A stretch of DNA of 13,671 nt, taken from positions 1 through 13,671 of the forward strand of contig JAIROF010000116.1 in the NCBI GenBank assembly GCA_031257655.1. The letters run 5' to 3'. Both the position numbers and the translations under genes were made by a program. Positions 1 to 6,672 of this stretch are shown piece after piece (within the stretch, counting starts at the first letter, position 1; each line of letters begins with the position of its first letter). Under the pieces are notes generated by a model. That model had not been told where the DNA came from, did no database searches, and saw nothing but the letters and a program-made list of their open reading frames with translations. This DNA is from Prevotellaceae bacterium (GTDB taxonomy: Bacteria; Bacteroidota; Bacteroidia; Bacteroidales; UBA932).

Positions 1-118
1 AACAAAACAACCTCAGTAGCAGAGAGATATAATAGAAATAACAACCTCATTAACCTCATTAATGTAAATGATTTATAATCAGCACAATACTTGCCGCATC
101 ATACAATTTATGACATCA
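1..118 (-). repeat. Dispersed repeat, copy A (inverted relative to 12661-12777)
   Basis: The reverse complement of this stretch aligns with 12661-12777 over its whole length with one single-base gap and roughly 80% identity by eye. Positions 1-26 match 12752-12777 perfectly in reverse complement. It also contains a 9-bp tandem (AACCTCATT twice, about 43-60). The copy may continue beyond the window edge. I see no ORF in it. The rest of the gap up to folC (119-265) shows no gene and no clear TAnnTTTG promoter. Confidence 0.75.
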
Positions 119-265
119 CCAATTTATTCTGATAATCTATGACACCACCTTTACCGCATAGCTGCTGCCTACTTTTCCCCCGCTACAGCCAAAAAACATT
201 AAATTGACGCCGCGCGTCGCCGCAGCCGCAGAATAAGCCGTATTTTTACGCTCATTTTTTTTTCC

Positions 266-1516
266 ATGACGTACGCCGAAACGCTTCAATACCTGTACGC
301 GCAAGCTCCCGATTTTCAGGAAGCGGGGAAGCGCGCCTATAAGCCCGGGCTGGGCAACACGCTGCTGCTGGACGAGTACTTTGGGCATCCCCACCGCCGC
401 TTTACGTCCATCCACGTGGCGGGCACCAACGGCAAAGGCTCCACCTCTCACCTGCTGGCGGCGGTGCTGCAACGCGCGGGCTACCGCGTGGGGCTGTACA
501 CCTCGCCGCACCTGAACGACTTCCGCGAGCGCATCAAAGTAAACGGCGCCGAAATCCCGGAGCAGCACGTGGTGGACTTTGCCGAAAAGCATAAGGCTAC
601 GGTAGAGCGCATCCGCGCATCGTTCTTTGAGCTGACGATGATGATGGCGTTCGATTTTTTTGCGCAGGCCAAAGTAGATGCGGCCGTAGTGGAGGTGGGG
701 CTTGGCGGGCGGCTGGATTCTACCAACGTGATAACGCCGGCGCTTAGCATCATCACCAACGTTGGGCTTGACCACACCGAGCTGCTGGGCGACACGCTCG
801 AAAAGATTGCCCGCGAAAAGGCCGGCGTCATTAAGCCCGGCGTGCCGGTGGTGGTGGGCGAGCACCAGCCGGAAGTGGCGCGCGTTTTTGAGCAAACGGC
901 GGCGGAGCGCCAAGCGCCGCTCGCGTTCGCGAACCGGCTGCGCAGCGCCGCCGACACGAAAAAGTATGCCTTAGACCTGCACGGCGAATACCAGCAGCGC
1001 AACCTCTGCACGGCGCTCGCGGCGCTGGACTGCCTGCGGGAGCGAGGCGTTTTCTCCTTTTCACAAAAGAATATTGAGGACGGGCTGCGCACGGCGGCGG
1101 CGCTCACCGGCTTGCGGGGGCGCTGGGAGCAGCTGTGCGACAGGCCGAAAATTATTTGCGACACGGCGCACAACCCGCACGGCCTGCAGCAAACGATGGC
1201 GCAGCTGGCGCGCACGCCATGCGGGCAGCTGCACATCGTTTTTGGCATGGCCGCCGACAAGGACATCGACGGCGCGGCCGCGCTGCTGCCCCGCAACGCC
1301 CGCTGCTACTTTACGCAGGCCTCCACCCCGCGCGCCCTGCCCGCCCGCGCGCTTGCCGACAGGTGCCGCGCCGCCGGATTGCAGGGGGAGGCATACCCTA
1401 CGGTGGCGCAGGCGCTGCAGGCGGCAAAAGCAAGCGCTGCCGCCAACGACCTCATCTACGTTGGCGGCAGCACTTTTGTGGTGGCCGATGCGCTCAAAGC
1501 TTACGCTACTCTTTGA
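266..1516 (+). CDS. folC: Bifunctional folylpolyglutamate synthase / dihydrofolate synthase
   Basis: This cytoplasmic ligase of the Mur-ligase superfamily adds glutamate to dihydropteroate and then to folates, using ATP. The 416-residue length is normal for the family. The P-loop GTNGKGST lies at residues 53-60, followed by YTSPHL (78-83), the VVEVGLGGRLDSTN block (141-154), LDH (168-170) and the EKAG segment whose Lys185 is the usual carbamylated lysine. The C-terminal domain has GLRGRW (282-287) and DTAHNP (299-304). The ATG at 266 gives the family's usual N-terminus and has no obvious Shine-Dalgarno, as is common in Bacteroidota. It is the only intact plus-strand gene, and its 3' end overlaps the end of the convergent NigD-like gene by 11 bp. 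Several long ORFs on the opposite strand are shadows of its GC-rich codons. Confidence 0.96.
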   Translation: MTYAETLQYLYAQAPDFQEAGKRAYKPGLGNTLLLDEYFGHPHRRFTSIHVAGTNGKGSTSHLLAAVLQRAGYRVGLYTSPHLNDFRERIKVNGAEIPEQHVVDFAEKHKATVERIRASFFELTMMMAFDFFAQAKVDAAVVEVGLGGRLDSTNVITPALSIITNVGLDHTELLGDTLEKIAREKAGVIKPGVPVVVGEHQPEVARVFEQTAAERQAPLAFANRLRSAADTKKYALDLHGEYQQRNLCTALAALDCLRERGVFSFSQKNIEDGLRTAAALTGLRGRWEQLCDRPKIICDTAHNPHGLQQTMAQLARTPCGQLHIVFGMAADKDIDGAAALLPRNARCYFTQASTPRALPARALADRCRAAGLQGEAYPTVAQALQAAKASAAANDLIYVGGSTFVVADALKAYATL

Positions 1517-2219
1517 AAACATACATAAAATTTCGCCGGTAGGTTCCGTCGGTGCACGTCGCCTCAAAGTTGACGTTGACGGTATCGGACGGCACAACGC
1601 CGCGCAGGCTTTCGAGGTCAAACGACACGATGTTTTGGCGAGGAGTTGTGCCGCCATCGCCCTTGCTGTTGTGCTTAAGGAAGAGGGTAATGTCGCTACC
1701 CTGCAGAGCAGCGGCGGTATCGCGCAGCAAGCTCACCTCATGCTTGTCGGCATCGGCGCTGTAAAAAAAGTAGTAGTCAACGTTCAGGTAGCGGCTTCCA
1801 ATCCACACATCATCTACGTTTCTAAGCACATCGGACGAGTCTGCTATTGCGGCGGCAGAGGAGGGCGCCACGTCGTAAACGTGGATGAGAGCCATGTAGG
1901 AAAGCGTTACCACGTAGTCGTAACCCGGGCTCCACTCGGTGCTGGTAACGTTGAAAGCGACGAGCACACGGGCATTATTTTCCGGCGCTGTCTTCACCTC
2001 ATGCGCATTTTTGGGCAGCAGCTTAAGGTTGTCGTCATTCAGGATGTACCAGCTGCTGCTGCTGCTGCTGTCGCTGCTGTCGGACGTGTACTGCACTACG
2101 CCCAGCTGCGTTTGCGTAAACTCGTAGCTGTTGCTGCTGTCGGGCAAGCAGGAGGAGAGTGCGGCGAAAAGGCACAGCACGGCAGCGCACGTAAGGCTTT
2201 TGGGAGATAATATTTTCAT
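1506..2219 (-). CDS. NigD-like lipoprotein
   Basis: This is a predicted lipoprotein of 237 residues. Its signal peptide has a hydrophobic core at residues 11-21 and a lipobox ending LSSC, with Cys24 as the lipidated residue. The body resembles the NigD-like family of Bacteroidales: an N-terminal small beta domain (around 'LNDDNLKLLP', 60-69) and a C-terminal beta-sandwich with the conserved 'DVWIGSRYLNV' stretch and the 'FDLESLR' segment. NigD was named from a bacteriocin-linked operon, but the function of the chromosomal family members is not known. A serine run, Ser51-Ser56, lies just before the first domain and is encoded by a CTG-type triplet repeat on the plus strand. A good Bacteroidota promoter lies at 2260-2290. 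The gene is monocistronic by position and overlaps folC tail-to-tail. Confidence 0.82.
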   Translation of the reverse strand: MKILSPKSLTCAAVLCLFAALSSCLPDSSNSYEFTQTQLGVVQYTSDSSDSSSSSSWYILNDDNLKLLPKNAHEVKTAPENNARVLVAFNVTSTEWSPGYDYVVTLSYMALIHVYDVAPSSAAAIADSSDVLRNVDDVWIGSRYLNVDYYFFYSADADKHEVSLLRDTAAALQGSDITLFLKHNSKGDGGTTPRQNIVSFDLESLRGVVPSDTVNVNFEATCTDGTYRRNFMYVFKE

Positions 2220-2259
2220 ACGTATGTCCTCTTATATGTTTAACAAAAAACGCCAGCAG

Positions 2260-2290
2260 CAAAGGTAGCTTCCATGTGTTGATTAGGCAA
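2260..2290 (-). promoter_or_regulatory. Bacteroidota-type promoter for the NigD-like gene
   Basis: On the minus strand there is a -33 TTG (2290-2288), a 20-bp spacer and the -7 element TACCTTTG (2267-2260), matching TAnnTTTG. Transcription would start near 2255, giving a leader of about 35 nt before the ATG at 2219. The same motif pair with the same 20-bp spacer occurs before the DUF4290 gene and before frr. Confidence 0.62.
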
Positions 2291-2469
2291 GTTTACCCGC
2301 AAAAAAGTTGTGCTCGGATTTGATTATTTAGCTCTTATTTGCCAACGTAAAGTTTAAAAAGTGAGAAAGGCAGCCTTGTCCAATACCCGGAGCAGAAATC
2401 GTGCGCGCGATAGAATGCAGGCAACCCGAAAATGCTGTACAGCGCAAGCGGAGGCGCTCGCGATGGCTA

Positions 2470-2973
2470 TCAGGGGCGCCTTTCGCCGCCCATTTTCGCT
2501 GCTATGCTCGAGGTGGAGTATCCGCTTACGAGCGCAATGGCCTCCACGCGCCCACCTCGCGCGGTAACAATATCGTATCCCACCATATCCTCCGGCCTGT
2601 AGTCGGCGCCTTTGACCAGCACATCGGGCTGCACTAAGCGGATGAGCTCGTAGGGCGTATCTTCGTCAAACAGCGCCACGCAGGATACGACCTGTAGCGA
2701 GGCCAGCACCATGGCGCGCGACGTTTCGTCCTGTAGGGGTCGCGCCGCCCCCTTTAGCCGCCGCGTGGAGGCGTCGCTGTTAAGCCCCACCACGAGGACG
2801 TCGCCCAGCTCCGCCGCCATAGCCAGGTACTCTACGTGCCCGCGGTGTACAATGTCGAAGCATCCGTTGGTGAAGACCACCGTTTTGTCGCCCCACGCCG
2901 CCCGCAGGCTGGGCAGCAGGTCGCGAGGCGCTATTTTTGACCGTATTTGCTCAAGGCTTGCTTTGGGAGGCAT
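2470..2973 (-). CDS. rfaE2: D-glycero-beta-D-manno-heptose 1-phosphate adenylyltransferase
   Basis: This cytoplasmic nucleotidyltransferase converts heptose 1-phosphate plus ATP to ADP-heptose, the donor for the LPS inner core. It corresponds to the C-terminal half of E. coli HldE, made here as a separate 167-residue protein. The nucleotidyltransferase signature GCFDIVHRGH is at residues 37-46, with HxGH at 43-46. The GLNSD segment and the C-terminal GYSTSS motif follow. The frame is open upstream to 3021, but the ATG at 2973 puts the N-terminus where the family starts ('LEQIRSKI' leading into 'VVFTNGCFD'). That start lies 23 bp inside the end of the upstream flippase-like gene, so the two are probably translationally coupled. 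The heptokinase partner (rfaE1) is not in the window. Confidence 0.92.
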   Translation of the reverse strand: MPPKASLEQIRSKIAPRDLLPSLRAAWGDKTVVFTNGCFDIVHRGHVEYLAMAAELGDVLVVGLNSDASTRRLKGAARPLQDETSRAMVLASLQVVSCVALFDEDTPYELIRLVQPDVLVKGADYRPEDMVGYDIVTARGGRVEAIALVSGYSTSSIAAKMGGERRP

Positions 2974-3976
2974 GGCGTATTTTTTTACGGGAAAATAAAA
3001 AGACCTGCACGTAGGCAACAATTCCCAGAATGATGATGAAGAGCATTTGCGATTCGTGCGCCAGCGTGGCGTACAGCAGGCCGTCGGTTTCGGGAACAGC
3101 GTATATGGCGTACATGCCGATGCTGGTGATGGCGTGAAAAGCCCCCAGCCCGCCGTTGGTGGGCGCCACTACGCCAAAGCTGCCCAGCACCATGACCACC
3201 AGCCCATCAACGGCTCCGAAGTGCGCCGTGGCGGGAATGGCAAACAGCATCACCCACGACATGCCCCAGTAGCACATCCACAGGAGCACGGAGTGGAGCA
3301 AAAATTCCCAGCGGCGCCGCATCGTTGCAAACGTTTTCAGCCCATCGACAATACCCCCGACAAATTTCCGGATTTTTCGCACCACGCTGTTCCGGCGCAG
3401 GCGCCTGCGGAACACCCAAGCTGCTGCGGCGAGGAGCGCTGCGCTTGCCACGGCAATCAGCACAACAAGCCCGCCGGAGAGGTAGTCTTTTCCGGCAAGC
3501 TTTTCGATCACATTTTCGCGCATGAACTTCCCAAACGTATCTACGCGCAGAAAAAAAGCGGAGAGAACAAAGGCGATGAGGCAAAGCGAATCGAACGCCC
3601 GCTCGGCGACCACCGTTCCCACCAGCTTTTCGAAGGGCGCCTTGTCGGATTTGGCGAGCGCACCGCAGCGCGCTATTTCGCCAAATCGCGGAAAGAGGAG
3701 GTTGGCAAGGTAGCCGATGATGACCGCGTTGTACACAGCGCCGAGCGCCGGCTTGTAGCCCAGCGGCTCAATGAGCAGCTGCCACCTCCGGGCGCGAATA
3801 AAGTAAGCGGCAATGCCCAGCAGCACGCTCAGCAGCACCCATGCGTAGTTGGCTGTTCTAAATCCGGCAAGCAGCTCGTCTAAGCGAGCATCCTTAAAGC
3901 TGAAGTACAGCAGCAGTACCGTGAGCAGAAAAAAGAGCGAAAATTTTACAACGTTGTTGAACTGCTTTTTGTTCAT
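2951..3976 (-). CDS. Flippase-like integral membrane protein (LPG synthase TM / UPF0104 family)
   Basis: This is a 341-residue polytopic inner-membrane protein of the family annotated 'lysylphosphatidylglycerol synthase transmembrane region' or 'flippase-like domain'. Hydrophobic segments are visible near residues 10-26, 44-60, 79-95, 128-144, 168-188, 224-248, 255-271 and 308-329. Family landmarks are the NLLFPRFGEIAR block (92-103), Glu125-Arg126 in the next polar loop, and PTNGGLGAFH (272-281). It has no soluble synthetase domain, so lysyl-PG synthesis itself is not expected. A role in lipid or isoprenoid-linked glycan handling is usually proposed but unproven. It lies 23 bp downstream of panD and overlaps rfaE2, which hints at envelope work, though the link to panD may be only genomic. 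Confidence 0.86.
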   Translation of the reverse strand: MNKKQFNNVVKFSLFFLLTVLLLYFSFKDARLDELLAGFRTANYAWVLLSVLLGIAAYFIRARRWQLLIEPLGYKPALGAVYNAVIIGYLANLLFPRFGEIARCGALAKSDKAPFEKLVGTVVAERAFDSLCLIAFVLSAFFLRVDTFGKFMRENVIEKLAGKDYLSGGLVVLIAVASAALLAAAAWVFRRRLRRNSVVRKIRKFVGGIVDGLKTFATMRRRWEFLLHSVLLWMCYWGMSWVMLFAIPATAHFGAVDGLVVMVLGSFGVVAPTNGGLGAFHAITSIGMYAIYAVPETDGLLYATLAHESQMLFIIILGIVAYVQVFLFSRKKIRHASQSKP

Positions 3977-3999
3977 GGCGTGGTGGAGTGTAGGTTAGG

Positions 4000-4353
4000 T
4001 TAGCTGACTAAGCGGTTGGTTTCCTTATCGGGAAAAATAATGTTCGGCTGAAAGCTCTTTGCCTCCTCCGCATCTATCTGGGCGTAGGCCATGATAACCA
4101 CCACATCGCCGGCGTGGCACTTGCGCGCGGCAGGCCCGTTGAGGCATATCACGCCGCTTCCGCGCTTTCCTTTGATGACGTACGTGTCGAGCCGCTCGCC
4201 GTTGTTAATGTTCACCACCGTTACCTTTTCGTAGGGCACAAGGTGGGCGGCCTCCATCAAATCCTCGTCGATGGTGATGCTCCCCACGTAGTACAGGTTT
4301 GCCTCGGTGATGGTCACCTGATGTATCTTTGATTTTAAAACTTCAATTTGCAT
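4000..4353 (-). CDS. panD: Aspartate 1-decarboxylase proenzyme
   Basis: This pyruvoyl enzyme makes beta-alanine from aspartate for pantothenate and CoA synthesis. The chain self-cleaves between Gly24 and Ser25 (in 'YVGSITIDED'), and Ser25 becomes the pyruvoyl group. With the ATG at 4353 the protein is 117 residues, and the key residues fall at E. coli numbering: Lys9, His11, Ser25, Arg54, Tyr58 and Asn72. This supports that start over the TTG two codons upstream. It begins a minus-strand group with the flippase-like gene and rfaE2. panC, often its neighbour, is not in the window. Upstream are a 7-bp-periodic AT-rich stretch and a structured inverted repeat. I found no TAnnTTTG promoter with correct spacing in the gap. 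Confidence 0.95.
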   Translation of the reverse strand: MQIEVLKSKIHQVTITEANLYYVGSITIDEDLMEAAHLVPYEKVTVVNINNGERLDTYVIKGKRGSGVICLNGPAARKCHAGDVVVIMAYAQIDAEEAKSFQPNIIFPDKETNRLVS

Positions 4354-4369
4354 AGACAAATGATTTTCT

Positions 4370-4432
4370 TTGAATTTTGAATTTTAAATTCTCCATTCAA
4401 AGCTCGAATTTAGAGATCAAAACTTAGAATTA
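4370..4432. repeat. Short AT-rich 7-bp-periodic stretch upstream of panD
   Basis: On the plus strand the units TTGAATT, TTGAATT and TTAAATT follow one another from 4370, then six more 7-mers of decreasing similarity keep the register. It sits directly in front of panD. On its own this is weak evidence, but it resembles the clearer heptad array before ychF. Confidence 0.4.
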
Positions 4433-4442
4433 AAAACAACCC

Positions 4443-4547
4443 ATGAGAATTGAAAGCGGCTGCGCTGTATCGCAGGGAGGGCGCTTGGCCCAACCGCATG
4501 CTTTAGCAGCCGGATGCGCCGTGCATTTACAGCTTTCATATTCTCAT
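4443..4547. other. Structured inverted-repeat element between murA and panD
   Basis: The arms at 4443-4457 and 4532-4547 are inverted copies (15 paired bases with one bulged base). Inside them are further possible stems: GGCTGC (4458-4463) with GCAGCC (4506-4511), GGGC/GCCC around a 5-base loop (4479-4491), and ATGC/GCAT around a 5-base loop (4514-4526). The element fills much of the 196-bp gap between the murA stop and the panD start. It could be a murA 3' structure, a panD leader, a small RNA or a dispersed repeat; the sequence alone does not decide. No T-tract follows on the minus strand, so a standard intrinsic terminator is unlikely. Confidence 0.55.
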
Positions 4548-4549
4548 CG

Positions 4550-5860
4550 CTAACCAAAGTTAATCCTTTTAATGCTTGCTCCTATGGCATTTAGCCGTTC
4601 GTCGATGTTTTGGTATCCGCGGTCTATTTGCTCAATGTTGTGGATGATGCTCGTTCCGTCGGCGCTCATGGCGGCGATGAGGAGGGCTACGCCGGCGCGA
4701 ATGTCGGGTGACGTCATCACCGTGTGCCGCAGCATGAGGGAGCTGTTTCCGATGACGGTGGCGCGGTGTGGGTCGCAGAGGATGATTTGCGCGCCCATGT
4801 CGATGAGCTTATCCACAAAAAAGAGGCGGCTCTCGAACATTTTCTGGTGAAAGAGCACGCTCCCCTTTGCCTGCGTAGCCACCACGAGCAGCACGCTGAT
4901 GAGGTCGGGGGTAAGCCCCGGCCAGGGGGCGTCGGCAATCGTCATGATGGAGCCGTCGATAAACGTTTCTATTTCGTAGCCGCGCTGCTGCGGGACGTGT
5001 ATATCGTCGTCGCGCCGCTCGACCCGTATGCCCAGGCGCTGGAAGGCGGCGGGGATAGCGCCGAGGTCGTCGAGCGAGGTATTTTTGATGGTGATTTCGC
5101 TGTGCGTCATGGCGGCCATGCCGATAAAGCTGCCCACCTCAATCATGTCGGGCAGGATGGTGTGGTCTGCGCCGCCCAGCTGCGGCACGCCTTCCACCAC
5201 GAGGAGGTTGGAGCCGACGCCCGAAATGTTGGCGCCCATGCGCACCAGCAGCTTGCACAGCTGCTGCACGTAGGGTTCGCAGGCGGCGTTGTAGATGGTA
5301 GTTTTGCCCTTGGCCATCGCGGCGGCCATGAGGATGTTTGCGGTGCCGGTTACGGAGGCTTCGTCGAGCAGCATGTAGGCTCCGTGCAGCTGCTTTGCCT
5401 CCACGCGGTAGAAGAGGCTGTCGGGCTGGTAGCTGAAGCGCGCGCCCAGCTTTTCGAGACCGATGAAGTGCGTGTCGAGGCGGCGGCGCCCTATTTTGTC
5501 GCCGCCCGGACGCGACGCATACACCAGCCCAAACCGCGAAAGCAGGGGGCCAACGATCATGATAGAGCCGCGCAGGCTGGTCGCTTTTTTCGCAAATTCG
5601 GGGTCTTGCAGGCGGTCGAGGTGAATGGTTTTGGCGCAAAACGAGCATACGCTTTGCTGTTCCCGCGTTACTTCCACGCCTAAATCGGCGAGCAGCTCTA
5701 TGAGCTTGTTTACGTCCAGGATGTCGGGGATGTTGCGGATGGTAACCTTTTCGGAGGTGAGCAGCACGGCGCAAATCACCTGTAGCGCCTCGTTTTTGGC
5801 GCCCTGGGGAACGATTTCACCGCTGAGGGTATAAGCTCCGGTAACTTCAAATGAAGCCAT
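4550..5860 (-). CDS. murA: UDP-N-acetylglucosamine 1-carboxyvinyltransferase, Asp-type active site
   Basis: MurA transfers enolpyruvate from PEP to UDP-GlcNAc, the first committed step of peptidoglycan synthesis in the cytoplasm. The protein has 436 residues from the ATG at 5860 ('MASFEVTG'). An upstream TTG in frame would add eight residues but does not match the usual family start. Lys22-Asn23, which bind substrate, are present, and the conserved DIRAG block near the C-terminus carries the PEP-binding Arg. The active-site loop reads PGGDKIGRRRLDTHF, so Asp121 (codon 5500-5498) stands where E. coli has Cys115. That substitution is known to give fosfomycin insensitivity while keeping activity. 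murA lies 35 bp after the DUF4290 gene and is probably co-transcribed with it. Confidence 0.95.
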   Translation of the reverse strand: MASFEVTGAYTLSGEIVPQGAKNEALQVICAVLLTSEKVTIRNIPDILDVNKLIELLADLGVEVTREQQSVCSFCAKTIHLDRLQDPEFAKKATSLRGSIMIVGPLLSRFGLVYASRPGGDKIGRRRLDTHFIGLEKLGARFSYQPDSLFYRVEAKQLHGAYMLLDEASVTGTANILMAAAMAKGKTTIYNAACEPYVQQLCKLLVRMGANISGVGSNLLVVEGVPQLGGADHTILPDMIEVGSFIGMAAMTHSEITIKNTSLDDLGAIPAAFQRLGIRVERRDDDIHVPQQRGYEIETFIDGSIMTIADAPWPGLTPDLISVLLVVATQAKGSVLFHQKMFESRLFFVDKLIDMGAQIILCDPHRATVIGNSSLMLRHTVMTSPDIRAGVALLIAAMSADGTSIIHNIEQIDRGYQNIDERLNAIGASIKRINFG

Positions 5861-5895
5861 TGGCTCTAATTTTTCAAAGTTCAAAGGGGGGAGGG

Positions 5896-6582
5896 TTACT
5901 TGTTTGTAATTCTGCGGCGCTGCTGTAGCAGCGGGCGTTTTTGGCGGCTTTGCCCGTTGCTGTTGCTGCTATTGCTGTTGCTGCCGCTGTTGCTGCTGCT
6001 GCTGTTGCCGTTGCTGTTTCCGTTGCCGTTGCCGTAGTTTCCTACCGAAAGGCGCGTGGTGTCGCTGCTCATAATCACCCTTCCCTTGGTAAGTCGTTCG
6101 ATATCCTTGTATATCATGTCGTCCGACACGCTTTCCTTGTTCCAGGCGAGGTATGCCTTTTTCATATGGTTTGCCACGGCCATTATGGAGTAGCTTCGCT
6201 TTTCGCCGTTTGGCAGCTCTGCAATGCTTTCCAGCATGTCCTGCACGCCTCGTCCGTAGTGCTTCAGCTTGATGGTGTCCGGCGAGGTGTAGGGCACTCT
6301 ACGGGGCTTTTCCTCAAAGGTAATCGGCTCGGGTCGCGGGTATGGCGAGTCGATGTCGAGGTCAAAGTCGGCAATGATGAAGAGGTGGTCCCACAGCTTG
6401 TGCTTAAAGTCGTTGATGTCGCGCAGGTAGGGGAATAGGCTACCCATAACGCCGATTACGGCGTGCGCCTGCTCGTTGCGCTTTTTCCGGTCGGGGATGG
6501 TGCGCAGGTACTCTACCATGCGCTGAATGTGGCGACCGTACTCCGGCAGCGCCAGCTTGTTTCGTTGTGTATTATAATCCAT
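5896..6582 (-). CDS. DUF4290 domain protein with Asn/Ser/Gly-rich tail
   Basis: This is a cytoplasmic protein of unknown function from a family I know only from Bacteroidota. It commonly sits just upstream of murA, as here. The N-terminus 'MDYNTQRNKLALPEYGRHIQ' is the family signature and fixes the start at 6582. The conserved part runs to about residue 180. Residues 181-211 are almost only Asn, Ser and Gly, encoded by a triplet/hexamer repeat, and are followed by a basic end (RQKRPLLQQRRRITNK). That tail looks unstructured and could bind nucleic acid or a membrane surface, but this is a guess. There is no signal peptide. A strong promoter match lies only a few bases upstream of the ATG, suggesting a leaderless transcript. 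Confidence 0.88.
   Translation of the reverse strand: MDYNTQRNKLALPEYGRHIQRMVEYLRTIPDRKKRNEQAHAVIGVMGSLFPYLRDINDFKHKLWDHLFIIADFDLDIDSPYPRPEPITFEEKPRRVPYTSPDTIKLKHYGRGVQDMLESIAELPNGEKRSYSIMAVANHMKKAYLAWNKESVSDDMIYKDIERLTKGRVIMSSDTTRLSVGNYGNGNGNSNGNSSSSNSGSNSNSSNSNGQSRQKRPLLQQRRRITNK
5950..6042. repeat. Triplet/hexanucleotide repeat coding for the Asn/Ser/Gly tail
   Basis: On the plus strand the tract is built from TTGCTG, TTGCCG and GCTGCT units, that is AAC, AGC and GGC codons on the coding strand. Because the units are multiples of three, slippage would change tail length without breaking the DUF4290 reading frame. Confidence 0.8.
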
Positions 6583-6586
6583 GGTG

Positions 6587-6617
6587 CAAAGATAGCTCGA
6601 AAAAGGTTGTGAACAAA
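6587..6617 (-). promoter_or_regulatory. Bacteroidota-type promoter for DUF4290-murA
   Basis: The minus strand has TTG (6617-6615, at the end of a T-run), a 20-bp spacer and TATCTTTG (6594-6587). The -7 element ends 5 bp before the ATG at 6582. Transcription would therefore begin at or within a base or two of the start codon, leaving no room for a ribosome binding site. Confidence 0.65.
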
Positions 6618-6672
6618 AAAAGATGTATATTTTAGATGTTTAAGCGGGTTGCTGCCGGCTGCTCGCATTTCG

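Noticed and set aside
1074..2210. Long plus-strand ORF running across the end of folC and the NigD-like gene
   Set aside because: It is out of frame with folC and antisense to the lipoprotein. Its product is rich in Arg and Ala with no family features, and both overlapped genes are convincing.
2974..3021. Longer RfaE2 N-terminus
   Set aside because: It would lie deeper inside the flippase-like gene and adds residues not matching the family. The ATG at 2973 fits.
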